DNA from: Hymenobacter setariae
Lineage (GTDB): Bacteria; Bacteroidota; Bacteroidia; Cytophagales; Hymenobacteraceae
Direction of reading: 5' to 3'
DNA: 64,000 nucleotides
Assembly: GCF_007713685.1 (NCBI RefSeq)
Contig: NZ_VMRJ01000008.1
Span: forward strand, 160,102 to 224,101
Positions 45,627 to 54,890 of this stretch are shown one piece after another. The notes below the pieces were generated by a model that had not been told where the DNA came from, ran no database searches, and saw only the letters and a program-made list of their open reading frames with translations. The translations under genes were made by a program, and so were the position numbers. How positions within the stretch are numbered: the stretch's first letter is position 1; each line of letters opens with the position of its first letter.

Positions 45627-46781
45627 TCAGCGGATGTTGCCGCCCACGGCTAGGCCGCTAGGCACGGTGGCCGGCACGGTCTTGTCGAAGCTGTTAGCAG
45701 TTAAGGAGCTGAGAAAGGTGATGATGGCCTGCTTGTTTACCACCCGTCCCGGAAACTGCGCGTCGCGCTGGCGGGTGCTCACGTGTGGGTTAGCCGTATT
45801 GCGGTCGTTGTCGTAAAAATCGAGCACGTCGCCGAGCGTGGCCAGCGTGCCGCTGTGCATGTAGGGTGCGGTCAGGGCTACGTTGCGCAGGCTGGGGGTG
45901 CGAAAGGCGTAAGTGCCATTGGCCCCCGCGCCGGAGGCCGCGTTTTTAGCGTTATTGGCCACGCCCATTACGTGCAGCTGGTAGTCGCTGAGCATGGGGC
46001 CGCCGTGGCAGTTGCCGCAACCGCTTTGCAGAAAGGCCTGCAAGCCCTGCACCTGCTGCTGCGTCAGGGCGGCCGTATTGCCGCGCTCGTACTGGTCGAA
46101 GGGCGAGTCGGTGTCCACCAGCGTGCGCCGAAAGCACGCCAGCGCCTGGCTCCCCGTGGTCGCCGTGACGGGCACCGTCCCGCCAAAGGCCACCTGGAAC
46201 CGCGCCACGTAGGCCGGAATGGCCCGCAGCCGCGCCACCACCGAATCGGGCGCCGCCAGCTCGGCATACTGGTGGCCGCGCATCTTCTCCAGCTTGGCCA
46301 GGGGTTGCGCGGCCTGGGCTTCGAGCGACTGCGCCCGGCTGTCCCAGAACATGGGCGCCTGGCTCGGGTCGGCGCTGCCGCTGGCCGTGAGGCCGTTAAA
46401 GGCCGCATTGAGCACGGTGGACGTGTTGCGCTGGCCGAAGGGAATGGTGTTGGGGCTGCGGAAATGACGGGCGGCGCCCAGGCCCTGCCCGTTGGCGCCG
46501 ATGGCCAGGTCCAGGGCGTCGGCGTAGGCAGTGGCGGGGTGGTGGCAGCTGGCGCAGCTCACGTCGCGCCCGCCCGAAAGCACCGGGTCCCAGAACAGGG
46601 CGCGGCCCAGGTCCACCTTAGCCGCGCTGGGCAGGTTATCGGTCGGCGCAGATGCCGCGAGGGGCAGAGCGGCCAGGTTGTTGGCGGGCGTGGCATTCTG
46701 CTGCTGGCAGGCCATGGCCGCCAGCAGCAGCCCCGCCGAGGCTGCCAGTGAAAGAAGGTGCGTTCGGGTAGAAGCCGCCAT
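45627..46781 (-). CDS. Di-haem cytochrome c peroxidase-like lipoprotein
   Basis: The start is taken at 46779-46781 (MAASTRTHLLSLAASAGLLL), giving 384 residues with a lipobox (LAAMAC). Two c-type haem sites are CASCHHP (about residues 72-78) and CGNCHGG (about 251-257), and the family segments LGRALFWDPVLS, RNTSTVLNAAFNG and TPSLRNVALTAPYMHSG are present. These enzymes reduce hydrogen peroxide or act in MauG-like oxidation in the periplasm. It is divergent from the ECF sigma gene with 231 bp between. Confidence 0.93.
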   Translation of the reverse strand: MAASTRTHLLSLAASAGLLLAAMACQQQNATPANNLAALPLAASAPTDNLPSAAKVDLGRALFWDPVLSGGRDVSCASCHHPATAYADALDLAIGANGQGLGAARHFRSPNTIPFGQRNTSTVLNAAFNGLTASGSADPSQAPMFWDSRAQSLEAQAAQPLAKLEKMRGHQYAELAAPDSVVARLRAIPAYVARFQVAFGGTVPVTATTGSQALACFRRTLVDTDSPFDQYERGNTAALTQQQVQGLQAFLQSGCGNCHGGPMLSDYQLHVMGVANNAKNAASGAGANGTYAFRTPSLRNVALTAPYMHSGTLATLGDVLDFYDNDRNTANPHVSTRQRDAQFPGRVVNKQAIITFLSSLTANSFDKTVPATVPSGLAVGGNIR

Positions 46782-47012
46782 TAGAAGAGGATAAAAGTCA
46801 GGGCTGACAGGAAGATGCCCGGCGGGCTCGCAACCCCTACGGCGCGCTGATTTTTTTCTGTTTTTGCATTTAGCGCGCATTAGTTGGTAGTATTGCCGCT
46901 CCGTCCTTTAGACCCTTGCTGCTTGACGGCCCGTGCTGGCTATTGCCAGGCACTGTTGCCGCACGCACGTTTTGCGGCAGTGGCGCGTTGAGCGACAGGC
47001 ACTTTTCGGTTT

Positions 47013-47762
47013 ATGGCTAAATTCGACGACACCATCCTCGATGCCCGGCTGACTCAGCTGCGCCGTAGCGACCCGGCGGCGTTTGTCGAGCAGCTGTTTC
47101 GCGCCTTCTATGCCCCGCTCGGCGCGCTGGTGTACCGGGTGGTGCCCGATAGGGCGGTAGTAGAGGATATTTTGCAGGACGTGTTTCTGCGGGTGTGGCA
47201 GGGGCTGGCCACGCTGCCGCCCCTCGACTCGCACCGCGCCTACCTCACTCGCATGGCCCTTAATGCGGCCCTGCGCTACCAGCAGCGCGCCCAGCGCCAG
47301 GTGGCCTGGGACGAGGCCCCGCCCGCCACAGCTCCGGTGGCTCCCGATGCGCTGGCCGACCTGCACGCGGCCGAAACCAGTCAGGCGGTGCAGGCGGCCC
47401 TTGACCACCTGCCGCCCCAGTGCCGCCTGGTATTTGAGCTGAGCCGCTACGAAGAGCTGAGCTACCAGCAGATTGCCGAAGCGCTGGACATTGCGCCCAA
47501 AACCGTGGAAAACCAGATGGGTAAGGCCCTGCGCATCCTGCGCCGCGAGCTGGCCGGAGTGCTCCGCAACCTCTACGGGCTGCTGCTGGGCCTGGCGGCG
47601 GGCCGGGTGCTAGGGCTGCTCGTGGGCCCCGCCCTGCCCGCGCGGCCGGCCGTGACGAGCTCGCCAAGCGCTTATTTTTGGGCGGCGCGTAGGGGTAAAA
47701 CGGACGGCGAGTATCTCCTAACTGGTTTCGCTATGCCTACGCGCCGCCCCTTTCGCTCATGA
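47013..47762 (+). CDS. ECF-type RNA polymerase sigma factor
   Basis: The 249-residue protein has sigma region 2 (AFVEQLFRAFYAPLGALVYR, VEDILQDVFLRVWQGL) and region 4 (DHLPPQCRLVFELSRYEELS, YQQIAEALDIAPKTVENQMG), as in FecI-like ECF factors of Bacteroidota. A C-terminal extension of about 55 residues after RRELAGVL begins with a hydrophobic stretch (YGLLLGLAAGRVLGLLVG), which is unusual and could be a membrane tether. The stop overlaps the FecR start (ATGA), so the anti-sigma factor is translationally coupled. Confidence 0.93.
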   Translation: MAKFDDTILDARLTQLRRSDPAAFVEQLFRAFYAPLGALVYRVVPDRAVVEDILQDVFLRVWQGLATLPPLDSHRAYLTRMALNAALRYQQRAQRQVAWDEAPPATAPVAPDALADLHAAETSQAVQAALDHLPPQCRLVFELSRYEELSYQQIAEALDIAPKTVENQMGKALRILRRELAGVLRNLYGLLLGLAAGRVLGLLVGPALPARPAVTSSPSAYFWAARRGKTDGEYLLTGFAMPTRRPFRS

Positions 47763-48880
47763 GCCCTCTCTACGCTGACCCTGCCGATGCTCCCTGGGAG
47801 CTGCTGGCCCGCCACCTGGCGGCCGAAGCCTCGGCCAGCGAGCGGGCGGCGCTGCGGGCGTGGACCCAGGCCGACCCGCGCCACCTCCAGATTCTGACGA
47901 CCGTCACCCGCGCCTGGGAGCGGGCCGGCGAAGTGGTGGCCACACCGCCCCTCTTCTCTCCGGCCGACGTGGAAGCCGCCTGGCGCCGCTTTCAGCCCCT
48001 GATGGCCCCCCCGGTTCCGCCCGCGTCGGTAGCCCCACTGCCCGTTGCTACCCCCTGGCTGGCGGGCTGGTGGCCGTGGGCGGCCGCCCTGGTCGCGGCC
48101 GCCGGGGGCGGCTATCTCTGGCTAAGCCACCCCTCCCCGACCCTGCCCGAGAGCGTGTCTACCTACGCCGCGGCCGCTCACCGCCAGCTGGTGCGCCTGC
48201 CTGATAGCAGCCGGGCGTGGCTGCACGCGCACTCGCGGCTGCACTACCGCGCCACCGCCGCCGGCCCTAGCGAGCGGGCGGCGCAGCTAACCGGCGAGGC
48301 GTACTTCGACGTGGCCCCGGCCGCCGGGAAGCCCTTCGTGGTGCACACCGGCAGCGGCCGGGTGCGGGTAGGCTTCGCCGGTGCAGCCCTTAACGTGCGG
48401 GCCTACGCGGCCGAGGACTCGGTGGAAGTAAGCGTGGCCCGTGGCCAGGCCTGGCTGCTGCCCCCGACGGCGGGCGATAGCCTGCTGCTGCTGGCCGGCA
48501 CCCGCGCGGCCCTGCACGCCGCCGATGCCCCGGGCCGCGTGGCGGCGGCGCCCCGCCGCACGCCGGCCGCCAACCAGAACTTCCGGGCCTGGCAAACCGA
48601 TACGTTGCGCTTCGAGGATGCCCCAGTGACGCAGGTGGCCCGGACGCTGCAAGCCACGTTTGGCACGGCCGTCACCTGGTCGTCGGTCGGGCTGGGGCAG
48701 TGTCGCTTCACGGGCACGTTTATCCACCCCCGGCCCGCGCAGGTGCTGGCCGTCGTAGCCGCCGCCACGGCCAGCCGCCTGCTGCCCGACGGACGCGGCG
48801 GCTACCAGCTGCAAGGGCTAGGCTGTGCCGCGCCGTCCGCTTCCGACCTTGCCCCGGCCGCGCCGGCCCCCCGGCCGTGA
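47759..48880 (+). CDS. FecR-domain anti-sigma factor
   Basis: The 373-residue protein has a cytoplasmic N-terminal part (residues 1-90), one membrane helix at about 100-118 (WLAGWWPWAAALVAAAGGGY), the FecR domain (about 130-260: VRLPDSSRAWLHAHSRLHYR, GEAYFDVAPAAGKPFVVHTG) and a C-terminal DUF4974-type STN-like domain (RFEDAPVTQVARTLQATFGT). It holds the sigma factor at the membrane and senses a periplasmic signal. It overlaps both neighbours, by 4 bp at each end. Confidence 0.93.
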   Translation: MSPLYADPADAPWELLARHLAAEASASERAALRAWTQADPRHLQILTTVTRAWERAGEVVATPPLFSPADVEAAWRRFQPLMAPPVPPASVAPLPVATPWLAGWWPWAAALVAAAGGGYLWLSHPSPTLPESVSTYAAAAHRQLVRLPDSSRAWLHAHSRLHYRATAAGPSERAAQLTGEAYFDVAPAAGKPFVVHTGSGRVRVGFAGAALNVRAYAAEDSVEVSVARGQAWLLPPTAGDSLLLLAGTRAALHAADAPGRVAAAPRRTPAANQNFRAWQTDTLRFEDAPVTQVARTLQATFGTAVTWSSVGLGQCRFTGTFIHPRPAQVLAVVAAATASRLLPDGRGGYQLQGLGCAAPSASDLAPAAPAPRP

Positions 48881-50292
48881 GGAGTTGGGCTAGGGCCTGG
48901 CTGGGCTGGCTAGCCGGGGTAATTGCTGGCCTGCTAAGTGGGGAGGCTGCTTACGCGCAAACTCAACCACCGCTGCCGCAGCTCGTGCAGCCTACGCCGG
49001 GTCGCCGGCCGCTCGGGGCAGTGCTGCGGGAGCTCTCGCGTCAGAGCCGGGTACCGTTCAGCTACAGCAGCTCGCTGGTGCCGCTGGCGCATCGCTTCCA
49101 GGTCCGCCCCGGTCCGCCTCGCCCGCTTAGCGAGGTGCTGCGCGAGGTGCTGGGTGCCGAGCACCTGCGCTATGGGTTACTGGCCGGCCAGCTCGTGGTG
49201 TGGCCCGAGCACGTAGCGGCGCCAACCGGCGTGCGCCCAGTGGCACCGCCAAATGGCGCCGCGCCAGCTTCGGCCCGCCAGCTGGCCGGCTTACCCGCCA
49301 AGCCGGGCGTCTCAGTGCCGGGTACCGCAACTGAAATTGCCGCTGACTGGCCCTTGAAATCACCAGCTGGCTCGGCCGTCCGGCGCAGCAAACCGCGTGC
49401 GGGACAGCCGGCAGTAACTAAGCCGGCAGCCCAGGCCAGCCGTCGTGCAACGAAGGAAGCGGGCAGCCGTGAGAAGTCAGTCCCCGAGCGGCTAGCGGGC
49501 ACCGGCCGGTTTGGTCGGCGAGCTGCGGCGGGTCACTGGCCCTCTGGTCAACGTAAGGCCGCAGGTTTAGCCGTGAGGCGCCAGCCGGGTCGCCCGGTAG
49601 CTGGCAGGGTAGCCACCGCGACAAGAGCAGGCCACGAGCCGCCGGCTGCGTTATCGGGCGGGGCTGTGCTCCGGTCGTCCACGCCGGCCGCGCCGGGAGA
49701 GGCGAGCCAGAACCTAGCGCTGCTGCCCGGGCGGTTGGTAAGGGCGACGGTGCCATCCCTGCCCCCGCCGGTAGTAGTACCCCTTGCTGAGCGCAGCCCG
49801 ATGAGTGCGCTGCCCAAAGTAAGCCCGGCCGCGGCCCGGCTGTGGACGGGACTGTATCTGCACGGCGAGGCCTGGGGGAGCGAAAGCCTGCCCGTTGGCG
49901 TCACGGGCAAGGTGGGTCTGGCGCGGGCCTACCTGGTGCTGGGCGTGGCCGCCGGGCCGTTTGACCGCCCGGCCTGGGGCGTCGGCCTGGGCACGGCGGG
50001 CCGGGCCAGGGGCCGCTTCACGCCCAGCCTCGACCTGCTGCAGTGGTTCGGGCGCGGCAACGACAGCGAGGCCGTGAGCTTTACGCAGCTGCGCCCGCAG
50101 CTGGCCTGGCAGCTCAAGCGTGAGGGTCGCCTGGCGCTGTTGGCTGGCCCCACGCTGAATCTGGCGGTTACTGACGGCCGCGGCCCGCAGCGCAGCAGCT
50201 TTGGCCAGCACCAGTGGCTGTGGGTGGGTGGCGAAGACGGCCGCGACGGTACGCGCCTCTGGCCGGGTATTCAGGTGGGGCTACGGTTCTAA
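48877..50292 (+). CDS. STN-domain outer-membrane-type protein with long basic linker
   Basis: The start is a GTG at 48877 that overlaps the FecR stop (GTGA), giving 471 residues with a signal peptide ending at about residue 28 (AAYAQ). An STN domain spans about residues 33-112 (PLGAVLRELSRQSRVPFSYS). A roughly 190-residue linker rich in Arg, Ala, Gly and Pro follows. A C-terminal beta-barrel-like part covers about 320-471 (ARLWTGLYLHGEAWGSESLP) and ends in Phe. It lacks a TonB-dependent receptor plug and barrel of normal size. It probably carries the signal that FecR reads; this is inferred. Confidence 0.75.
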   Translation: MRSWARAWLGWLAGVIAGLLSGEAAYAQTQPPLPQLVQPTPGRRPLGAVLRELSRQSRVPFSYSSSLVPLAHRFQVRPGPPRPLSEVLREVLGAEHLRYGLLAGQLVVWPEHVAAPTGVRPVAPPNGAAPASARQLAGLPAKPGVSVPGTATEIAADWPLKSPAGSAVRRSKPRAGQPAVTKPAAQASRRATKEAGSREKSVPERLAGTGRFGRRAAAGHWPSGQRKAAGLAVRRQPGRPVAGRVATATRAGHEPPAALSGGAVLRSSTPAAPGEASQNLALLPGRLVRATVPSLPPPVVVPLAERSPMSALPKVSPAAARLWTGLYLHGEAWGSESLPVGVTGKVGLARAYLVLGVAAGPFDRPAWGVGLGTAGRARGRFTPSLDLLQWFGRGNDSEAVSFTQLRPQLAWQLKREGRLALLAGPTLNLAVTDGRGPQRSSFGQHQWLWVGGEDGRDGTRLWPGIQVGLRF

Positions 50293-50344
50293 CAGCAGTG
50301 GAGTAGCTGGTAACAAAGGCTTTTGGTACCGGCCGGGGAGCTGC

Positions 50345-51631
50345 TTACTTAACGATACTGCCAAACGGCAAGGCCACCGAAAGGCCTACCGTAAACCGGT
50401 CAGAGCCCAGCACCTTTTTATCGGTATCGCGCCATCTGAACTGGGCCTCCACGTTGACGCCTTTGTCTTCCTTGCCTTTTAGGAATACCGGGATACCGAG
50501 CAGGAAATTGGTTTTGGTGTAGTTAAGAGCGTACCGCTCCACTTGTATATCTAGCCCCACTTTGGTGTCCGCCCGGGAAGGCAGTAAGTAAATAAACTGC
50601 AGTTGTAAGGGAACGGTCCATTGCTTGTCCAAGTCCCCCACATACACTTTGGTGCCATCGCCATTATAGTACAGCTGCGTGGGGGTTGGGGAATTTAGCA
50701 GGGCATACTGCGTGTAGCCTTTTATTCTGTCGGCCTGCTGCTCGATGGCATTGGTATAGGCAACGCGCGCTGAGCCATTTATAAAAATAGCTCCCCAGCG
50801 CCAGGTGTTTTCGCTAACGTGCCCAATGCTTACGCCTGCTGACCATTTCCTGGTATTTGCCTCCTGAAAGCTCATGGAATTGGCTGGCGCAACCTGGTAC
50901 GCGCTGCTACTGAGGGGCACAAATCCTTGCAGACGCACCCAGGAGGTGTAAAAGGAAGGGTATTGCTTCTCAAACATGGCCAGCTCGCTGTCATAAAATT
51001 CCTTTTCTGCTTTTGCTAGCGCTTCCTTTCGTGCCAGTGGCCTGCCTACGGTATCAACGGCGCTGTTGCTGGTAGCAGCTGCTTGGAGCAATTGAAGCTC
51101 AGCAATTGTTTTATTTCTTAACAATCGGAATTGAAAGGCCCGCTGCATTTCCAGCGTATCAACATCAGTACTATCTAAGCCGGCGTGGGTAGCAAAAAAG
51201 AACGTGTAGCTCAACGGCAAACCTAAATCATTGGCAAGCTTATCTTTTGCTAACAAGTTGGCTACGTTATGCGCAATATTGCTCTGAACGGCAACCGTAA
51301 ATACGCTATTCGTTAAGTCGTCCTCTTTTTGAGGAGTGAAATTATGACCTACCTGGAGTATGCCCTCAGTCACATCCGCAATGGCAAAATCCTTGAAAAG
51401 CGATAGGTTATTCAGGCCGGATAAGTAGTAAGCCTGACGCTTGGCCGCAAAATGGTTAAATGTCTTGTTGGTGACAAATTTTGGGTGTGCTGGCGTAGAG
51501 GCTACGATGCTCCCGCTGGAAAGGTCTACCAGGGTTGCTATCTTATTAAGCCCTGTGGGCGCGTGTGCTGGAGTCTGAGCCCTCACTTGAGCGGCGAGTA
51601 GCAGTAAACTAAAAAAGACTAAGGTCTTCAT
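50345..51631 (-). CDS. Secreted or outer-membrane beta-rich protein (unknown function)
   Basis: The 428-residue protein has a signal peptide (MKTLVFFSLLLLAAQVRAQ), a middle helical region (about residues 125-240), and a C-terminal part of amphipathic strands ending in VGLSVALPFGSIVK, as in outer-membrane barrels. No family is recognised. The gene and its upstream DNA are plainly less GC-rich than the surrounding genes, with many ATA, TTA and AAA codons, which suggests acquisition from elsewhere. Confidence 0.7.
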   Translation of the reverse strand: MKTLVFFSLLLLAAQVRAQTPAHAPTGLNKIATLVDLSSGSIVASTPAHPKFVTNKTFNHFAAKRQAYYLSGLNNLSLFKDFAIADVTEGILQVGHNFTPQKEDDLTNSVFTVAVQSNIAHNVANLLAKDKLANDLGLPLSYTFFFATHAGLDSTDVDTLEMQRAFQFRLLRNKTIAELQLLQAAATSNSAVDTVGRPLARKEALAKAEKEFYDSELAMFEKQYPSFYTSWVRLQGFVPLSSSAYQVAPANSMSFQEANTRKWSAGVSIGHVSENTWRWGAIFINGSARVAYTNAIEQQADRIKGYTQYALLNSPTPTQLYYNGDGTKVYVGDLDKQWTVPLQLQFIYLLPSRADTKVGLDIQVERYALNYTKTNFLLGIPVFLKGKEDKGVNVEAQFRWRDTDKKVLGSDRFTVGLSVALPFGSIVK

Positions 51632-51941
51632 GCAGAAAAGAGTCAGGAATACATGGAGTGCAAATATTTATAGATAAAATAAAATTTACCAATACCCACT
51701 AGTAGGTATTCTCCGCGATAAGTTGTCAGATGGCAGTTGCGGCGCACGTTGCCCAGGGCTACGATTCCGAAATGGCGTCGCCTACCCGTCAGCAGCTTGC
51801 AAAATGGAATGGCTATTGAAATCGCTGAAAAGGTCGGCCAGGCCCAAAAAAAGCGCCGACCCATCGGCCGGCGCTTTTTTTGGAGAGGTAAGTCAGAGCA
51901 AGGCTACCAGGCAGCAAGGGCTTTCCGCAGCAGGACTAAGC
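51632..51941. other. AT-richer intergenic region with inverted repeat
   Basis: The 310 bp hold the presumed promoter of the gene ending at 50345, AATACCCACTAGTAGGTATT (51691-51710), a complete palindrome about 60 bp upstream of the start at 51631, and a terminator at 51846-51880. No gene is supported; the short frames here are not protein-like. Confidence 0.5.
51846..51880. terminator. Bidirectional intrinsic terminator
   Basis: AAAAAAAGCGCCG (51846-51858) and CGGCGCTTTTTTT (51869-51881) are complementary, giving a hairpin with an A-run on one side and a T-run on the other. It lies downstream of the small lipoprotein gene on the minus strand (stop at 51942). Confidence 0.85.
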
Positions 51942-52322
51942 TTAGTTAGCGCCCGTCGTCGTCGTTGTGGTCAGCGTGATGCAGCCCAGTTCCACAAGCT
52001 TGCCGGCGGCGCAGGTGTTGCTGGTCTGGTTGCTCTTGACGGTGTAGCCGATGGTCACTTTCTGGCCGGCCTTGGGCAGGAAATTCACCCAATTAGCGCC
52101 GGTGGGGATGACGTAGGTGCTATCGGCCAGGTGCAGGGCCAGGCCGCAGCCGGTGGTTTTGCTGAGGTCGACGACCACGGCGGCGGTGTTGCAGGTGCCG
52201 CCCTTGGGGGAGCAGCTGCCTTCCTTGTCTTTTTCCCAGCAGCCACTCAGCAGCAGGCTGGCGCTCAGGGAGAGCACGGTGAAGGGGAGGGCGTGAAGCC
52301 CGCGGGCAAACAGGTTTTTCAT
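51942..52322 (-). CDS. Small lipoprotein (unknown function)
   Basis: The 126-residue protein has a lipoprotein signal ending in LLLSGC, a mature part with four further cysteines (GSCSPKGGTCNTAAV, TTGCGLALHL, TSNTCAAGKLVELGCITL), and a Thr-rich tail. It probably forms a disulphide-stabilised beta domain on the cell surface or periplasm. It starts 44 bp after the T9SS cargo gene and may be co-transcribed with it. Confidence 0.72.
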   Translation of the reverse strand: MKNLFARGLHALPFTVLSLSASLLLSGCWEKDKEGSCSPKGGTCNTAAVVVDLSKTTGCGLALHLADSTYVIPTGANWVNFLPKAGQKVTIGYTVKSNQTSNTCAAGKLVELGCITLTTTTTTGAN

Positions 52323-52365
52323 ACTAAAAGGAGTAAAAAAGTGAAGTAGCCGGGCGAACCGCGCC

Positions 52366-54273
52366 CTACGGCACCACTTCGAGCCAGCCCTTGTAGCGGC
52401 GGCCGTCGGTGTAGGTGATGAGGTAGTAGTAAAGACCGCCCACGCCGGCCCCGCGCCAGCTGAACTCGCGGCTGCCCGACTGGTACATCAGCCGCCCCCA
52501 GCGCGAGAAAATCTGCACGCCCGCGAACTGCGCCTCGCAGAAGTCGGGTGGCAGGTTGGGCAGCGCGAACTGCTCGTTGAGCCCGTCGCCGTTGGGGGTA
52601 ATAATGTTGGGCGGCTGGAAGGCCAGCGTATCGGGTGGCCGCACCACCACGAAGCGCACGGTGCGCGTCAGCACGTGCGGGGTGCAGAGGTTGCCGCCCT
52701 GCGTGAGCGAGAAGCGCACGCGCAGGCCGTTGGGGCTGGTAGCCAGCCCGCAGGTGGGTGTCCACTCAAAGTCGGCCGTCGCGCGCCCGGTGCCGTTTTG
52801 GGCCGCGAAGCGCATGCCCACGCTGGGTAGACTAAAGCCCAGCCCGGTCGCGCTGAGCGTGAGCGGGTTAGGGGCCGGGTCAGTTCCAAGTAGCGTAGCA
52901 GTGTAGGGCTGATTAAGCGCTACGCGCACCAGCACGGCGGCCGTATCGGTGGGTGAGGCGGGAAGCGGAAAGCTGGTGGTGAGCACCGGCACCGTGCTGG
53001 GTGGGGGCACCGCCGTAAAGGCCACGCGCACGGTGTCGCGCTTGGGCAGCGAGCAACCGTTATCAGCCACCAGCACGTCGAGCAGATACACTCTTCCCTT
53101 AGTATCGGCGCAGGCCGGAAAGCAGAGCGTGGCCGTGAGCGTATCAGGCTGACCGGCGGCGTGCACCGTGCCGCTGGCGCTGGTCGTGAAGCTAGGGGCG
53201 GTGGCCGCGTCGGCGAAGTTGACGGGCCGGGTAGTGAGGGTGAGCACCGAGTTGGGGTCGGGGTCGGTATAGCGCACGGTGAGGCAGCGCAGGCCGCCGG
53301 GCAGCAGGCGCACCGTGTCGCGGCCGGCCTGGTAGCGGCGGCCATTGGCCTGCACCGTCACCACGGGCGGGTGGTTGACGGGGCAGGCCAGCACGTAGAG
53401 CTGGAAGTCGCGCCGCGTTTCGCCGATTTTTACGCCCTGGCGGTATTCGGTGCAGCGCACCCCGAACACGAACAGTCCCAGCCGGCTGGGCCGCACCGTG
53501 AGCCGCCCGCTGCGCGCGTCAATGCCCAGCGCCGGCGTGCCGGGTATCTGTTTGGCGGTGCCCAGGCCGGTGGTCCAGGTCACGGTGGTGTAGGGCGCGG
53601 CGGCCGGGGCCGGACTAGGATTGGGGGCCGTGGCGTGCCCGTTGAGGGGCGTCACCAGGTCGTAGGCCAGCGAGTCACCGTCGGCATCCTGGCCCCCGAA
53701 GTCGTAGGTAAACAGATTGTTGATGCAAGCGTAGTCGCCCAACGCCGGAAAGATGCGCGGCGTGGAGTCGAGGAACGGCTGCCCGCCCCGCACCACGGCC
53801 GGAAACTCCAGGTAAAAGGTCTGGGCCGCCGCGCCGGGGCTCACGATGTTGCTGATAACCACGTTGCGGCAGCAGCGCTCCACGGCCACGTAGTAGCCCT
53901 GGGCGCTGGCGTAGGTAGCCGCGTCGAGGGTGATGTTGCGGGCGTAGAGGAGCTTGCGGGTGCTGAGCGAGCCCACGGCGCAAGCCGGGTTGGTGTAGCT
54001 CACGAAGGTGTTGCTGGTGAGCGGCAGGCGCACGCTTTGCAGCTGCCGGTTGGTAGCCTTGTCGTAGATGCCCGCCACCAGCACCGAGTCGAGGGCGGCC
54101 GGGTTGCCGTTCACGGCGTCGAAATAGAGCGTGAGCGTAAGGCGGTAGCTGCTGCCGGTCTGGTGCTGCAAATCCAACTCGCCGCCCACGATGTGCGTAG
54201 CCCAGGCCGCCGGCATGGCCAGCAGCCACAGCAGCAGCGTACCAAGTAGCCGGTGGCTGCGGGAAGTGCGCAT
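52366..54273 (-). CDS. T9SS-exported surface protein with gliding-motility-type C-terminal domain
   Basis: The 635-residue protein has a signal peptide (residues 1-25: TLLLWLLAMPAAWA), an N-terminal region starting HIVGGELDLQHQTGSSYRLT, several Ig/cadherin-like beta domains, and a C-terminal CHU_C-type domain (PPNIITPNGDGLNEQFALPN, IFSRWGRLMYQSG, then GLYYYLITYTDGRRYKGWLE). That C-terminal domain is the type B sorting signal for the type IX secretion system, which delivers proteins to the outer surface. It is the best single sign of a Bacteroidota host in the window. Confidence 0.93.
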   Translation of the reverse strand: MRTSRSHRLLGTLLLWLLAMPAAWATHIVGGELDLQHQTGSSYRLTLTLYFDAVNGNPAALDSVLVAGIYDKATNRQLQSVRLPLTSNTFVSYTNPACAVGSLSTRKLLYARNITLDAATYASAQGYYVAVERCCRNVVISNIVSPGAAAQTFYLEFPAVVRGGQPFLDSTPRIFPALGDYACINNLFTYDFGGQDADGDSLAYDLVTPLNGHATAPNPSPAPAAAPYTTVTWTTGLGTAKQIPGTPALGIDARSGRLTVRPSRLGLFVFGVRCTEYRQGVKIGETRRDFQLYVLACPVNHPPVVTVQANGRRYQAGRDTVRLLPGGLRCLTVRYTDPDPNSVLTLTTRPVNFADAATAPSFTTSASGTVHAAGQPDTLTATLCFPACADTKGRVYLLDVLVADNGCSLPKRDTVRVAFTAVPPPSTVPVLTTSFPLPASPTDTAAVLVRVALNQPYTATLLGTDPAPNPLTLSATGLGFSLPSVGMRFAAQNGTGRATADFEWTPTCGLATSPNGLRVRFSLTQGGNLCTPHVLTRTVRFVVVRPPDTLAFQPPNIITPNGDGLNEQFALPNLPPDFCEAQFAGVQIFSRWGRLMYQSGSREFSWRGAGVGGLYYYLITYTDGRRYKGWLEVVP

Positions 54274-54317
54274 GAATAAGGAGGTGGCTGGTAAAAGGGA
54301 GGAAGGGTAGAAGCCGC

Positions 54318-54497
54318 CTAGGCCAGTGGCCAGCTTGCCGGCGTGCGGGTGGGTTCGGGCCGGCGGGCCGGCAGCGTCCAGCCCGCCAGGTCGCGGACGA
54401 TTTCGGCTAGCGACAAGCGCCGGCGCCCGGCGGGCACCCGCAGCGGTTTGCCCGCGGGCCGCGGTGCCCCGCGCTCGGCAGAAAATGCGCTGTTCAT
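54318..54497 (-). CDS. Short hypothetical protein (59 residues)
   Basis: The frame from ATG 54495-54497 reads MNSAFSAERGAPRPAGKPLR and continues as a short Arg/Pro-rich protein containing RRRLSLAEIVRDLAGWTLPA. It has no signal peptide or domain. It lies just upstream of the T9SS gene in the same direction. It may be real, because such short proteins with this type of motif can occur upstream of surface-protein genes, but evidence is thin. Confidence 0.35.
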   Translation of the reverse strand: MNSAFSAERGAPRPAGKPLRVPAGRRRLSLAEIVRDLAGWTLPARRPEPTRTPASWPLA

Positions 54498-54890
54498 AAA
54501 ATGGGGAAATGGGTAGGGAAACGCCGGTCGGCAGCTACGCCGCGCCGGTTGGGTAGTAGGTAGATGCACCACTCCCGCCCTACCCCCACGCCCGTGACAA
54601 TTTTTTTGTGAGTAGCCCGCTCGCCCCTAGTGGCAGCTCCGTCTACTATACGGGTCGACTAGCCGCGGCTAGGTGGCCAACCCGGCAGGTAACGGGTGGG
54701 CGCGGGTCGTGCAAGAAATTCAGCGGCCGTTTGAACTGCGTGAACACCCAGCGATGAGCGAGTGACTAACTACAAACCAGCTAAGCTGAAAGTAGGGGCG
54801 CTTCCCACAGAATCCCGCCAAAATCATGGGCTAGGTTAGGGCTTCCCTATCCTCCCCGCGGCGGCACGCCGCCCCGGGGTAGCCTGCCCA
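54498..54890. other. Intergenic stretch without recognised content
   Basis: The 393 bp between the short minus-strand frame and the plus-strand gene at 54891 show no gene, no clear repeat and no hairpin with a T-run. The AT-rich TTTTTTT at about 54601 lies in a short imperfect inverted repeat with GTGACAA and TTGTGAG. Confidence 0.4.
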
